From positions 2,604,001-2,668,000 of the forward strand of contig NZ_CP089466.1 in NCBI RefSeq assembly GCF_021233415.1: a DNA stretch of 64,000 nucleotides. Direction: 5' to 3'. Origin of the DNA: Halobacterium litoreum. Lineage in GTDB: Archaea > Halobacteriota > Halobacteria > Halobacteriales > Halobacteriaceae. This document shows positions 43,337-51,806 of this stretch, piece after piece. The position numbers and the translations under genes were made by a program. A model generated the notes under the pieces. That model worked only from the letters and a program-made list of their open reading frames with translations. It was not told the DNA's origin and made no database searches. The stretch's first letter is position 1. Every line of letters begins with the position of its first letter.

Positions 43337-44320
43337 ATGGGACGGATGCTCGACGGCGAGTGGCACACCGACGAGGAGATGCTCGAACACGACGACAACG
43401 GCGAGTTCGAGCGCGAGGAGACCTCCTTCCGAGACTGGGTGGGCGAGGACTACCCCGCCGAGTCCGGGCGCTACCACCTCTACGTCTCCTACGCCTGCCC
43501 GTGGGCCCACCGCACCCTGCTCGTTCGCGCGCTGAAGGGGCTGGAGGACGCGATTTCGGTGAGCGTCGTCGACCCCGTGCGCTACGACCAGGGCTGGGAG
43601 TTCGACCCGGACGTGCCGGGCTCGACCCCGGACCACCTCTACGGCTCGGAGTACCTCCGCGAGGTGTACGCCGAGGCCGACCCCGACTACTCCGGGCGCG
43701 TCACCGTCCCCGTCCTCTTCGACACCGAGGAGGAGACCATCGTGAACAACGAGAGCGAGGAGATAATGCGGATGCTCGACGGCGCCTTCGACGAGTTCGC
43801 CGCCCGCGACGTCGACCTCTACCCCGAGGGCTACCGCGACGAAGTCGACCGCCTAATCGAGGACATCTACGACCCCATCAACAACGGCGTCTACCGCGCC
43901 GGCTTCGCCGACTCCCAGCGCGCCTACGACAACGCCGTCAACGACGTCTTCGAGGCGCTCTCGCACTACGACGACGTGCTCGCCGACCAGCGCTACCTCG
44001 CCGGTGACCGCCTCACGCTCGCGGACGTCGCGATGTTCACCACGCTCTACCGCTTCGACGAGGTGTACCACACGCACTTCAAGTGCAACCGCCGCCACGT
44101 CGCGGACTACGACAACCTCTGGCCGTATCTCCGAGAACTCTACCAGCTCCCTGAGGTCGCCGCGACCTGCCACATGGACCACGTGAAGAACCACTACTAC
44201 CGGAGCCACGGCCACCTCAACCCCAAGCGCATCGTGCCGACCGGCCCGAACCCCGATTTCGTCGCGTCCCACGGCCGCGGCGACCTGCCCGGCGGCCCGC
44301 CCGAGGCGCTCCGCGACTGA
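43337..44320 (+). CDS. Xi-class glutathione S-transferase / glutathionyl-hydroquinone reductase-like
   Basis: A 327-residue protein of the ECM4/YqjG (Xi-class) family. The thioredoxin-fold active site is SYACPWAHRTLLVRALKG with catalytic Cys; the C-terminal all-helical domain has DPINNGVYRAGFADSQRAYD and RLTLADVAMFTTLYRFDEVY. Members reduce glutathionyl-hydroquinones with glutathione. Haloarchaea use gamma-glutamylcysteine as main low-molecular-weight thiol, so that is the likely co-substrate here. The ATG at 43337 is used rather than a GTG three codons earlier. Confidence 0.9.
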   Translation: MGRMLDGEWHTDEEMLEHDDNGEFEREETSFRDWVGEDYPAESGRYHLYVSYACPWAHRTLLVRALKGLEDAISVSVVDPVRYDQGWEFDPDVPGSTPDHLYGSEYLREVYAEADPDYSGRVTVPVLFDTEEETIVNNESEEIMRMLDGAFDEFAARDVDLYPEGYRDEVDRLIEDIYDPINNGVYRAGFADSQRAYDNAVNDVFEALSHYDDVLADQRYLAGDRLTLADVAMFTTLYRFDEVYHTHFKCNRRHVADYDNLWPYLRELYQLPEVAATCHMDHVKNHYYRSHGHLNPKRIVPTGPNPDFVASHGRGDLPGGPPEALRD

Positions 44321-44351
44321 CCTTCATAGGGCTGGCGCGCGTCGTCCCGAC

Positions 44352-44831
44352 ATGGACCTGACACGGGACGACCTCCCCGGAATCGCGCTCGCCGTCGTCG
44401 TCTGTAACGCCGTCGGCGCGGCGCCCGCGCTCGTCACCGCCACCGGCGCCGGCACGTGGTACGAATCGCTCGCCCGGCCGGCGCTCGCGCCCCCGAACTG
44501 GGTGTTCGGGCCGGTGTGGACGCTGTTGTTCACGCTCCTCGGCGTCGCCGCCTACCTCGTCCTGCGGGACGGCACGGGCCGGAAGCGCGCCGTCGCGTTC
44601 GGGCTGTTCCTCGCGCAGTACGTCCTCAACGTCAGTTGGACGCTCGTCTTCTTCGGCGGCGAGAACATCGAGGGCGGCCTCGCCGTCATCGCCGCGCTCC
44701 TCGCGCTCATCGCCGCGACGCTCGCGGCGTTCTACCGCGTCCGCGGAGTCGCGGGCTACCTGCTCGTCCCGTACCTCGCGTGGGTGTCCTTCGCCGCGTA
44801 CCTCAATTACGCGTTCTGGACGCTGAACTAG
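44352..44831 (+). CDS. tspO: TspO/MBR family membrane protein
   Basis: A 159-residue five-helix membrane protein. The conserved core WYESLARPALAPPNWVFGPV and the block NVSWTLVFFGGENIEGGL, with an aromatic-rich C-terminus (YLNYAFWTLN), are diagnostic of TspO, the tryptophan-rich sensory protein related to the peripheral benzodiazepine receptor. It binds tetrapyrroles such as porphyrins and is linked to oxidative stress. The start ATG at 44352 begins a cytoplasmic MDLTRDDLPG tail. It is convergent with the next gene (4-bp overlap). Confidence 0.92.
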   Translation: MDLTRDDLPGIALAVVVCNAVGAAPALVTATGAGTWYESLARPALAPPNWVFGPVWTLLFTLLGVAAYLVLRDGTGRKRAVAFGLFLAQYVLNVSWTLVFFGGENIEGGLAVIAALLALIAATLAAFYRVRGVAGYLLVPYLAWVSFAAYLNYAFWTLN

Positions 44832-45121
44832 CGCTCCTCGTGGCCGACGCTGATGCCGCCCTCCTCGCTCCAGAGTTCGAGGCGCTCGTCGACGGCCTCG
44901 AACACCTCGCCGACGGAGCGGTCGTTCTCGTTCGCGAGGTGGAGCACGTACGCCGCGAGCAGGTCGAACTGCGGGTTCGGCCCCCGCGTGGCGAACTCGC
45001 CGTCGTTGAGCAGCATGTTCGCGCCGCCCTCGTCGCCCATCTGTATGACCGCCGTCGGCGACTCCGCGTCCGCGCCGATCATCTCGATGGCGTCCGTCTG
45101 GAAGTCGGTGAGGTCTGCCAT
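44828..45121 (-). CDS. Haloarchaeal small acidic protein, unknown function (97 aa)
   Basis: A 97-residue acidic helical protein: MADLTDFQTDAIEMIGADAE at the start, GGANMLLNDGEFATRGPNP in the middle and a helix FEAVDERLELWSEEG. No cofactor motif, membrane segment or cysteine is present. It is convergent with tspO and sits 74 bp upstream of the end of rfcS, on the same strand. Coding is supported by haloarchaeal codon-position bias. Confidence 0.68.
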   Translation of the reverse strand: MADLTDFQTDAIEMIGADAESPTAVIQMGDEGGANMLLNDGEFATRGPNPQFDLLAAYVLHLANENDRSVGEVFEAVDERLELWSEEGGISVGHEER

Positions 45122-45195
45122 GCGCGAGCGTTCGTCCGCGCGCGGAAGAAGGTGCTGTTACCGGTCGGCGGTGCTTCGCGTTCTCGCTCTCGCGG

Positions 45196-46167
45196 TCACT
45201 CCTCGGCGTTCAGCGCGACCGAGGCCAGCAGCGCCTCCAACTGGACGCGCTCGTTGGCGCCCTCGGCGATGCGGTAGTCGGCCTCGCCGAGGCGGTCGAG
45301 CAGGCGAACGGCGGCGGCCTCCTCCACGTCGAAGTTCCACACCGACCGGTGAATCTGGTCGATGATGTCGCCGCCCGCCAGCCCTCGGTTCGTCAGCAGG
45401 TCGTCGAGCGTCGAGCGCGCCGCGGTGAAATCACCCGACAGCGCCTCGGTCACCATCTCCTCGATTTCCTCCGGGCGCGCCGTCGCGGTGATGGCGTAGA
45501 CGGTCTCCTCGTCGACGGCTTCGCCGGTCGCCGAGGCCGCCTGCAGGGCGTTGATGGCGCGGCGCATGTCGCCGTCCGCGGCGTACACGAGCGCGTCGAT
45601 GCCGTCCTCCGTGTACTCCAGGTCCTCCTGCGCGGCGATGTGCCGGAGGTGGGCGGCGACCGCGTCGTCGCCGATTTGCGCGAACCGGAACACCGCACAC
45701 CGCGACTGAATCGGGTCGATGATCTTCGAGGAGTAGTTACACGAGAGGATGAAGCGGGTGTTGTTCGAGAACTGCTCCATCGTCCGGCGGAGCGCGGACT
45801 GCGCGTCGTCCGTGAGGGCGTCGGCCTCGTCGAGGAAGATGACGCGGTAGTCGTACCCGCCGAAGGAGGCCCGCGCGAAGTCCTTGATGCGGTCCCGGAC
45901 CACGTCGATGCCGCGCTCGTCGCTGGCGTTCAGTTCGAGGAAGTTCTCCTGCCAGTCGTCGCCGTAGATTTCTTTCGCGATAGAGACGGACGAGGCCGTC
46001 TTCCCGGTGCCGGCGGGCCCCGCGAACAGGAGGTGCGGGAGGTCGTCGCGGTCGACGTAACTCTGCAGGCGTTCCGTGATGTCGGGGTGGCCGACGACGT
46101 CCTCCAAGCGCTCCGGCCGGTACTTCTCGACCCAGATTTCCTGCCGTCCGCCGGCGGCGTCTGTCAT
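45196..46167 (-). CDS. rfcS: Replication factor C small subunit
   Basis: The AAA+ clamp-loader subunit (323 residues, no intein) that loads PCNA at primer-template junctions. Signature motifs: [17 protein letters not shown] at the N-terminus, Walker [13 protein letters not shown], Walker [15 protein letters not shown], and the arginine finger block [14 protein letters not shown]. The ATG at 46167 ([18 protein letters not shown]) is used. Haloarchaea have several small-subunit-like RFC genes, so this is one of them; the large subunit is not in the window. Confidence 0.95.
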   Translation of the reverse strand: MTDAAGGRQEIWVEKYRPERLEDVVGHPDITERLQSYVDRDDLPHLLFAGPAGTGKTASSVSIAKEIYGDDWQENFLELNASDERGIDVVRDRIKDFARASFGGYDYRVIFLDEADALTDDAQSALRRTMEQFSNNTRFILSCNYSSKIIDPIQSRCAVFRFAQIGDDAVAAHLRHIAAQEDLEYTEDGIDALVYAADGDMRRAINALQAASATGEAVDEETVYAITATARPEEIEEMVTEALSGDFTAARSTLDDLLTNRGLAGGDIIDQIHRSVWNFDVEEAAAVRLLDRLGEADYRIAEGANERVQLEALLASVALNAEE

Positions 46168-46304
46168 ACCGGTAGCCACGGGCCACCCGGACTTAAGCGG
46201 TGCGAGGTACGGCAGTCGCGCTCGCGTCGGCCCCGCTACCTACCGGCCACGTATCAGCCGAGTGCTTGCACAGCACGCCACACACTGTTCAGTTCGCAGA
46301 TATG

Positions 46305-46311
46305 TTTATGG
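46305..46311 (+). promoter_or_regulatory. TATA box of the bactofilin-like gene
   Basis: TTTATGG, 24-30 bp before the ATG at 46335. It supports that ATG over in-frame ATGs at 46302 and 46308, which lie within the TATA element itself. Confidence 0.55.
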
Positions 46312-46334
46312 AGAATGACGCCGACAGTACGCGT

Positions 46335-47408
46335 ATGACCACGTCACGCGTTCGAGCGCTCGCGCTCGCCGCCGTCGTGTTGCTCGCCGTCCCCGCTCTC
46401 GTGGGCGTCGCGGCGGCCGACGAGCGCGCGGGCGGCACCATCGTTGTCGAAGAGGGCGAGACCGTCACGGGCGGCCTGCAGGCGACCGGCGGCACCGTCG
46501 TCGTGCGCGGCACCGTCGAAGGCGGCGTCGAGGCGTTCGCCGGCACCGTCGTCGTCGACGACACCGGCACCGTGGAGGGCGACCTCACCGGCGCCGCCGG
46601 GTCGATTCGCGTCGCCGGCACCGTCGACGGGAACGTGCAGGCCGCCGCGGGGAGCGTCGACATCACCGACACGGGCGTCGTCACCGGCGACGTGGAGACC
46701 GGCGCGGGTTCGTTCGTCCTCGACGGGCGCGTCGACGGCACCGTGCGCGTCGGCGCCGGGAGCATCTCGCTCGGCGAGAACGCCAGCGTGGGCGGCGACT
46801 TCCGGTACGACGGCGACCTGACGCGGGCCGACGGCGCGACCGTCGGCGGCGAACTCGTGCAAGACGACAGCCTCGGCCTCGACGTCTTCCCCCTGCTCCC
46901 GCAAATCGCGGGCTGGCTGTTCGCCGTCTACACGCTGCTGTTGACGCTCGCGTTCGGCGCCATCCTCCTCGTCGCGTTCCCCGGTGTCTCCCGCACCGCC
47001 GCCGACGGCGCCGCGAACCGCCCGCTCCGCACCGCCGGGTGGGGGCTGCTCGCGTTCCTGCTCGCGCCCCTGCTCGCGGTGGTGTTGTTCCTCTCCATCG
47101 TCGGCATTCCCCTCGGCCTGCTGTGGCTGTTCGTCTACGTGTTCGTCCTCATTGCGGCGTTCGTCTGGGGGGCGTACGCGCTCGGCGCGTGGGGGCTCTC
47201 GCTCGCCGACTACGAGAACAAGTGGGCGGCGCTGGTCGTCGGCGTGCTCGGCGTCGAACTCCTCGGTCGCATCCCGATTCTCGGCGGGTTCGTCGACCTC
47301 GCCGTCCTCCTGCTCGGCCTCGGCGCCGTCGCGCTCTCCTTCTACGCGTGGACGAAGCGCCGGCGGGGCGGCGACGAGGAGGAGGAGATGGACCCCTCGG
47401 TCGCGTGA
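46335..47408 (+). CDS. Bactofilin-like exported membrane protein
   Basis: A 357-residue protein. A Sec signal (MTTSRVRALALAAVVLLAVP to VAAA) is followed by about 140 residues of short beta-helix repeats (VTGGLQATGGTVVVRGTVEG, VEGDLTGAAGSIRVAGTVDG), like the polymer-forming bactofilin or DUF583 domain. The C-terminal half has four hydrophobic helices (about residues 190-325) and a basic-acidic tail KRRRGGDEEEEM. It may form an extracellular or cell-surface filament anchored by the helices. Start chosen by the TATA box. Confidence 0.85.
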   Translation: MTTSRVRALALAAVVLLAVPALVGVAAADERAGGTIVVEEGETVTGGLQATGGTVVVRGTVEGGVEAFAGTVVVDDTGTVEGDLTGAAGSIRVAGTVDGNVQAAAGSVDITDTGVVTGDVETGAGSFVLDGRVDGTVRVGAGSISLGENASVGGDFRYDGDLTRADGATVGGELVQDDSLGLDVFPLLPQIAGWLFAVYTLLLTLAFGAILLVAFPGVSRTAADGAANRPLRTAGWGLLAFLLAPLLAVVLFLSIVGIPLGLLWLFVYVFVLIAAFVWGAYALGAWGLSLADYENKWAALVVGVLGVELLGRIPILGGFVDLAVLLLGLGAVALSFYAWTKRRRGGDEEEEMDPSVA

Positions 47409-47460
47409 CCGCACCGCGCCTGACCGCACCGCTGAAGTCGGCGCGCCGGCTACGCCCGGT

Positions 47461-47658
47461 ATGCGCGTGACCGTCGAGGTGGTCGGCGAGGACACCCACG
47501 AGTTCGACGTGGACGACGAGACGTACGCCGACCTCCTCGCGAAGGTCGACCTCAGCCCCCACGAGGTGTCGGTGATGGTCGACGGGACGCCCGTCCCGGA
47601 GGACCAACCGGTGGACGCAGAGCACGTCCGCGTACTCAGACTCATCCGTGGCGGGTAG
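47461..47658 (+). CDS. samp2: Ubiquitin-like small archaeal modifier protein SAMP2
   Basis: A 65-residue beta-grasp protein ending in the diglycine LIRGG. It matches Haloferax SAMP2 in sequence (MRVTVEVVGEDTHEFDVDDE, DLSPHEVSVMVDGTPVPEDQ) and length. SAMP2 is activated by the E1-like UbaA and either conjugated to protein lysines or used as a sulfur carrier for tRNA thiolation. The E1 gene is not in the window. Its last codons, including the diglycine, overlap the start of the GNAT gene by 11 bp. Confidence 0.93.
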   Translation: MRVTVEVVGEDTHEFDVDDETYADLLAKVDLSPHEVSVMVDGTPVPEDQPVDAEHVRVLRLIRGG

Positions 47659-48028
47659 CGAGATTCGGCGGGCGTCGGCCCGAGACCACCTCGGCGCGAT
47701 GCGGGTGCTCGACGGCGCGATGCTCGAAATCTCGGCGTCGGTCGTCGAGGACCGAATCGACGCCGGCACCGTCCTCGTGGCCGACGACGACAACCGCATC
47801 GTCGGCGCGCTCGTCGCGATGCCGCGGGAAGAGGGCGCGCACGTCGAAGCAATCGCGGTGCGCCGACGGCGCCGCGGGCGGGGAATCGGCTCCCGCCTCG
47901 TCGCGGCGGCGGCCGACCGGTGGACGCCGCTCACGGCCGATTTCGACCCGCCGGTCAAGCCGTTCTACGAGAAACTGGGCTTCGACTGCGAGCGCCGCGG
48001 CGACCGCTATCGCGGCGTCCTACACTAG
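47648..48028 (+). CDS. GNAT-family N-acetyltransferase
   Basis: A 126-residue GNAT acetyltransferase with the acetyl-CoA motif [20 protein letters not shown] (Arg-x-x-Gly-x-Gly) and the C-terminal block FYEKLGFDCERRGD. Substrate unknown. The start is GTG at 47648, inside the last codons of samp2, so translation is coupled; an alternative ATG (residue 18) would lose the first strand of the fold. Its end overlaps the end of the convergent phosphohexomutase gene by 9 bp. Confidence 0.85.
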   Translation: MAGSEIRRASARDHLGAMRVLDGAMLEISASVVEDRIDAGTVLVADDDNRIVGALVAMPREEGAHVEAIAVRRRRRGRGIGSRLVAAAADRWTPLTADFDPPVKPFYEKLGFDCERRGDRYRGVLH

Positions 48029-49390
48029 CGGTTCGACGAGGCCGCGGCCCGCGTCGAGCAGATTCCGGACGCGCTCGGGGCTGTCGGCCTCGGCGTAGAC
48101 GCGCATCTTCGGCTCGGTGCCCGACGGCCGGACGAGGAGCCACGTGCCGTCCTCCAAGAGAATCTTGAAGCCGTCCGTGTCGTTGACCTCGGCCACGTCG
48201 ACGCCCGCGACGGTGTCGGGGAGTTCGGCTTCGAGGTCGGCGAGCACGCCCGCTTTCCGGTCGTCCGGGCAGTCGACGCTCACCTTGTCCTGGTGGATTT
48301 CGCCGTGCTCGGCGGCGATGGCGTCGAGCCGGTCGTCGACGCCGCGCTCGCTGGCGGCGGCCGACGCGAGCAGCGCCATCAGCACGCCGTCCTTCTGGCG
48401 GACGTGTCCGCGCATCGTGTAGCCGCCGGACTCCTCGCCGCCGAACAGCGCGTCGTGTTCGCCCATCGCCTCGGCGACCCACTTGAAGCCGACCGGCGTC
48501 TCCACGACCTCGCAGCCGTGGGCGTCCGCGAGTCTGTCCACGAGGAAGGTGGTGGAGACGGTGCGCACCGCCGGCCCCGAGTCGCCTTCGAGCAGGTAGT
48601 CGTAGGCGAGCGCGTAGAAGCGGTTCCCGTCGAGGACGCCGCGGTCGGGCGTGACGGCGGCGACCCGGTCGGCGTCCCCGTCGTTGGCGACGCCGAGGTC
48701 GGCGTCGTGTTCGTTCACGGCCATCGCGAGGCCCTGCAGGTTCGCCTCGTCGGGTTCCGGGGAGGTGCCGCCGAACTCGGGGTCGCGCTCGCAGCGCAGG
48801 CGAATCACGTCCGCGCCCGCCGCTTCGAGGAGCGCGTCGGTGACGCCGCGCCCGCTCCCGTGCATCGCGTCGTAGACGACGGTGAGCCCCTCCAGGTCGG
48901 CGTCCACGAGGCTCCGGCAGTGGTCGGCGTGGTCGGCCACGAGGTCTTCCTCGCGAATCTCGCCGGTCTGCTCGCCCTCCTCGGGTTCGCGGAGGTTCGC
49001 CTCGATGGCCTCCGTGACCTCGGGGAGCGCCGGCGCGCCGTCCTCGGGCAGGAACTTCACGCCGTTGTACTCCGGCGGATTGTGGGATGCCGTGATGACC
49101 AGCGCGCCCGCGAAATCGCGCTCCGCGACGGCGTGCGAGATTACGGGTGTCGGGCAGTCCCGTTCCGGGAGCACCACGTCGAACCCGTTGGTCGCGAGCA
49201 CGTCGGCCACGTCGTCCGCGAACCCGCGCGAGGTCTCGCGCGCGTCGTACCCGACGGCGACCGTCTCGCCGCCGTGACCCTCGCTGTCGAGGTAGTCGGC
49301 GGTGGCCTGCGCGACCACGCGAACGCGCTCGCTCGTGAACACGTCGAGCGTGGCGCGCCAGCCGTCCGTGCCGAAGGAGATGGCGTCCAT
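48020..49390 (-). CDS. Phosphoglucomutase / phosphomannomutase family enzyme
   Basis: An alpha-D-phosphohexomutase of 456 residues. The phosphoserine loop is ITASHNPPEYNG, the metal loop is GVANDGDADRVAA, the sugar loop is FGGEESGGYT and the phosphate loop is LVRPSGTEPKMRVY. The N-terminal FGTDGWRA is also typical. It interconverts hexose-1- and hexose-6-phosphates (glucose, mannose or glucosamine); which sugar cannot be told from motifs. It supplies precursors for S-layer glycoprotein glycosylation in haloarchaea, an inference. Start ATG at 49390. Confidence 0.94.
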   Translation of the reverse strand: MDAISFGTDGWRATLDVFTSERVRVVAQATADYLDSEGHGGETVAVGYDARETSRGFADDVADVLATNGFDVVLPERDCPTPVISHAVAERDFAGALVITASHNPPEYNGVKFLPEDGAPALPEVTEAIEANLREPEEGEQTGEIREEDLVADHADHCRSLVDADLEGLTVVYDAMHGSGRGVTDALLEAAGADVIRLRCERDPEFGGTSPEPDEANLQGLAMAVNEHDADLGVANDGDADRVAAVTPDRGVLDGNRFYALAYDYLLEGDSGPAVRTVSTTFLVDRLADAHGCEVVETPVGFKWVAEAMGEHDALFGGEESGGYTMRGHVRQKDGVLMALLASAAASERGVDDRLDAIAAEHGEIHQDKVSVDCPDDRKAGVLADLEAELPDTVAGVDVAEVNDTDGFKILLEDGTWLLVRPSGTEPKMRVYAEADSPERVRNLLDAGRGLVEPLV

Positions 49391-49494
49391 GGTTGAGGGG
49401 TCGCCGCCTCGGGTGAAAATCCCTGCGGTCCCCCGGACTACTCAGCGAGCTTACTGGAACGAACCGTCGGAACGCGCTTCGCGGACCGGCGACC

Positions 49495-49502
49495 GTTTAA
49501 AC
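49495..49502 (+). promoter_or_regulatory. TATA box of the FMN reductase gene
   Basis: GTTTAAAC lies 23-30 bp before the ATG at 49525, consistent with a leaderless transcript. The element is itself a perfect palindrome. Confidence 0.55.
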
Positions 49503-49524
49503 CGCGAGCCCGGAACCGGTAGTA

Positions 49525-50109
49525 ATGACCGACACTCCGCTCGTCGTCGGCGTCGCCGGTAGTCGGCGCGACGGCAGTCACACCCTCCAAGGCATCGAAC
49601 GCGCGCTCGCCGCCGCCGCGGACGCGGGCGCCGACACCGACCTCGTGGACCTCGGTGACGTGGACTTGCCCCTCTACCACCCCGACCGCAGCACCGAAGA
49701 GTCGGGCGAGGCCGCCGCGCTCCTCGAACGCGTGCGCGCCGCCGACGGCGTGATAATCGGGTCGCCCGTCTACCACGGCAGTTACTCCTCGACGTTCCGG
49801 AACTTCCACGACTACTGCGGGTTCGACGAGTACGAGGACACCGCCGTCGGCCTGCTCGTCGTCGCGGGCGGCGGCACCATCGCGTCCACGCTCGACCACC
49901 TCCGGGTGACGATGCGGGGCGTCCACGCCCACGTCGTCCCCGCGCAGGTCGGGGTTCGGAACACCTCCTCGAAGTTCCGGGCCGACGGCTCGCTCACCGA
50001 CGACGACATCGCCGACCGCATCGACGGCGTCGCCGAGGACGTGGTCGACGCCGCCCGGATGCGACTCGCCGCCCGCGAACCCACGTCGACGGCGTGCGCC
50101 GACGACTAG
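49525..50109 (+). CDS. NADPH-dependent FMN reductase-family flavoprotein
   Basis: A 194-residue flavodoxin-fold protein of the NADPH-dependent FMN reductase (azoreductase, COG0431) family. The FMN phosphate loop is [12 protein letters not shown] at residues 9-20, and the flavin-contact motif is [16 protein letters not shown]. It reduces flavins or quinones with NADPH in the cytoplasm. Start ATG at 49525 with a TATA box. It overlaps the end of the convergent GIY-YIG gene by 4 bp. Confidence 0.9.
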   Translation: MTDTPLVVGVAGSRRDGSHTLQGIERALAAAADAGADTDLVDLGDVDLPLYHPDRSTEESGEAAALLERVRAADGVIIGSPVYHGSYSSTFRNFHDYCGFDEYEDTAVGLLVVAGGGTIASTLDHLRVTMRGVHAHVVPAQVGVRNTSSKFRADGSLTDDDIADRIDGVAEDVVDAARMRLAAREPTSTACADD

Positions 50110-50339
50110 AACAACTCGGCCTTCTCCGAGCGCGACAGCTGTTTTATCTCGTACTCTCTGCTCATCGCCGCGGACTTCGACTCGAAGGACTCGGTGTACC
50201 GGAGTTCGACCGGCGTGCGGCCGCGCGTGTACTTCGCGCCGTCACCGGCGTCGTGTTCCGCGACGCGCCGCTGTACGTCGGTCGTGTAGCCGGTGTAGTA
50301 GGTGCCGTCACTACACTCGACGACGTACACGTAGTGCAC
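50106..50339 (-). CDS. GIY-YIG nuclease-domain protein
   Basis: A 77-residue single-domain GIY-YIG protein (YhbQ type). The signature is [16 protein letters not shown], corresponding to GIY and YIG, then the Arg in [10 protein letters not shown], the block [16 protein letters not shown] and the catalytic Glu in [19 protein letters not shown]. Such small proteins probably act on unusual DNA structures or in repair. The start is a GTG at 50339 (VHYVYVVE); no in-frame ATG is near. It is followed upstream by a small zinc-finger gene. Confidence 0.88.
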   Translation of the reverse strand: MHYVYVVECSDGTYYTGYTTDVQRRVAEHDAGDGAKYTRGRTPVELRYTESFESKSAAMSREYEIKQLSRSEKAELF

Positions 50340-50377
50340 GCCGAGAACGAACCACGGGGGACGTACCTGTGTTTCGG

Positions 50378-50527
50378 TCAGGCTTTGCGCCCGCGGTTGC
50401 GGGATACTTCCGCGATGCCGACGTTCGCCGAGCAGTTCGGGCAGGCTCGCACCTGTCCGTCCTCGTCCGCGAACACGCGGACGAAGTCGTCGGAGACGTG
50501 GCCGTCGCAGTGGGTACAGCGGGGCAT
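50378..50527 (-). CDS. Small zinc-finger protein (49 aa), DUF7563-like
   Basis: A 49-residue protein with [19 protein letters not shown] and a second knuckle [10 protein letters not shown], a four-cysteine zinc ribbon, and a basic end SRNRGRKA. It resembles the DUF7563 group of haloarchaeal small zinc fingers. The ATG at 50527 is chosen. It is divergent from the histone-fold gene at 50770; the 242-bp interval holds AT-rich promoter sequence for both (CTTTATTGG on the minus strand near 50580). Confidence 0.8.
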   Translation of the reverse strand: MPRCTHCDGHVSDDFVRVFADEDGQVRACPNCSANVGIAEVSRNRGRKA

Positions 50528-50737
50528 GGGTTTGGTGCCGACGGGGCCGCCGGCAGCGTGAGAATACTCCGCACGCCAATAAAGGAGTTTTCCCAAATTC
50601 GAACATAATTTCCCCCAGCCCGAATCTCAGTTCGTCCGTCACGTCGCCGCCCGGTGCGCCGACGCGCGGGTTGTTTCGACGCGTACACGGTGTGAACACG
50701 GCCCAGCGCCCCCGTGAAGCGCCCGATTATGGGAAGC

Positions 50738-50745
50738 CTTATAAG
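50738..50745 (+). promoter_or_regulatory. TATA box of the DUF1931 histone-fold gene
   Basis: CTTATAAG, a perfect palindrome, is 25-32 bp before the ATG at 50770. A GGAGGG follows at 50745-50750, but it is about 20 bp from the ATG, too far for a ribosome-binding site, so the mRNA is probably leaderless. Confidence 0.6.
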
Positions 50746-50769
50746 GAGGGCAGGAAAAAAGCCGTTCGT

Positions 50770-50937
50770 ATGGCAGACCTCATCGTCAAGGCCGCTGTGA
50801 AGGAAGAACTCGACGACAAGAACGTTGCCTCCGACTTCTACGAGGCACTCGACGAGGAAGTCTCGGAACTCCTCGAGGACGCCGCCGCGCGCGCCGAGGC
50901 GAACGGTCGCAAGACCGTCCAGCCGCGCGACCTGTAA
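50770..50937 (+). CDS. DUF1931 histone-fold protein (55 aa)
   Basis: A 55-residue helical protein: MADLIVKAAVKEELDDKNVA, then DEEVSELLEDAAARAEANGR and KTVQPRDL. It belongs to the DUF1931 family, which has a histone-like fold (helix-strand-helix, with the end motif TVQPRDL as in histones). DNA binding is presumed but the acidic composition makes it unusual for a chromatin protein. It has its own TATA box. It is convergent with rpiA, 56 bp away. Confidence 0.87.
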   Translation: MADLIVKAAVKEELDDKNVASDFYEALDEEVSELLEDAAARAEANGRKTVQPRDL

Positions 50938-50993
50938 TTCGGTAGACCTCCTTCGATATTTTTCGCGACGCGACGCCGACCAGCGACGCGTAT

Positions 50994-51668
50994 CTACGGT
51001 TCCGTGACCCGCACGCCGTCGTCGGTGCCGACGTAGACCGCGTCGGCCAGCCCGACGAACAGGCCGTGTTCCACGACGCCCGGAATCTCCGACAGCGACG
51101 CCGCCAACGCCCGGGGGGCTTCGATTTCGCCGAACGCGCAGTCCACCACCAGATTCCCGTTGTCCGTGACGACCGGGCCGTCCTTGCGCTCGGCCGCGCG
51201 CAGTTCCGGGTCGCCGCCGAGGTCGCGGACGCGCTCCGCGACCACCGGGTGGGCGTCCGGCAGCACCTCGACGGGTACCGGGTAGTCCAGCGCGTCGACC
51301 TCCTTCGACGGGTCCGCCACCACGAGGAAGCGGTCGGCGCTCGCGTCCACGTACTTCTCGCGGGCGTGGGCCGCGCCGCCGCCCTTCACGAGGTCGCCGT
51401 CCGCGACCTGGTCGGCGCCGTCTATCGCCACGTCCACGCTCGCCTCCTCCAGCGACGTGAGCGGGATTCCCGCCTCGATGGCCAACTGGCGGGACTGGAA
51501 CGACGTGGCGACGCCCTCGATTTCGGCGTCGCGCTCCCCGAGCGCGCGAATCGCGTGCGCCGCCGTGCTCCCGGTGCCGAGACCGACCACCGCCCCGTCC
51601 TCGACTTCCGCGGCGGCGGCCTCGCCCGCTCGCCGCTTCGCCTCGTCCGTGCCGCCCGTGTTCTTCAT
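50994..51668 (-). CDS. rpiA: Ribose-5-phosphate isomerase A
   Basis: Interconverts ribose-5-phosphate and ribulose-5-phosphate in the non-oxidative pentose pathway (cytoplasm). The 224 residues contain VGLGTGSTAAHAI at the N-terminus, VDVAIDGADQVADG with the catalytic Asp residues, and KGGGAAHAREK. The ATG at 51668 (MKNTGGTDEAKRRAGE) is used; the longer frame to 51731 adds a Gly-rich stretch unlike the family. It is convergent with the histone-fold gene. Confidence 0.95.
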   Translation of the reverse strand: MKNTGGTDEAKRRAGEAAAAEVEDGAVVGLGTGSTAAHAIRALGERDAEIEGVATSFQSRQLAIEAGIPLTSLEEASVDVAIDGADQVADGDLVKGGGAAHAREKYVDASADRFLVVADPSKEVDALDYPVPVEVLPDAHPVVAERVRDLGGDPELRAAERKDGPVVTDNGNLVVDCAFGEIEAPRALAASLSEIPGVVEHGLFVGLADAVYVGTDDGVRVTEP

Positions 51669-51782
51669 GCACGACGGTGGGAGGCCGCCCCGCAAAAAGC
51701 CACCTCCCCACGCCGGCGCGACGCCCACCACGCGACACCGAAAACCACCGGCTGAAGTCGTTTATCCGGCGATTAACTAAGC

Positions 51783-51804
51783 CTCCGTCTGTCGTCTGAC
51801 GGAG
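51783..51804 (+). promoter_or_regulatory. Inverted repeat at the start of the gene at 51807
   Basis: CTCCGTC (51783-51789) and GACGGAG (51798-51804) form a perfect 7-bp inverted repeat with an 8-base loop, ending 2 bp before the ATG. TTTATCC at 51761-51767 is a TATA candidate, so the transcription start falls within the repeat. It could be an operator or an mRNA hairpin masking the start. Confidence 0.45.
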
Positions 51805-51806
51805 CG

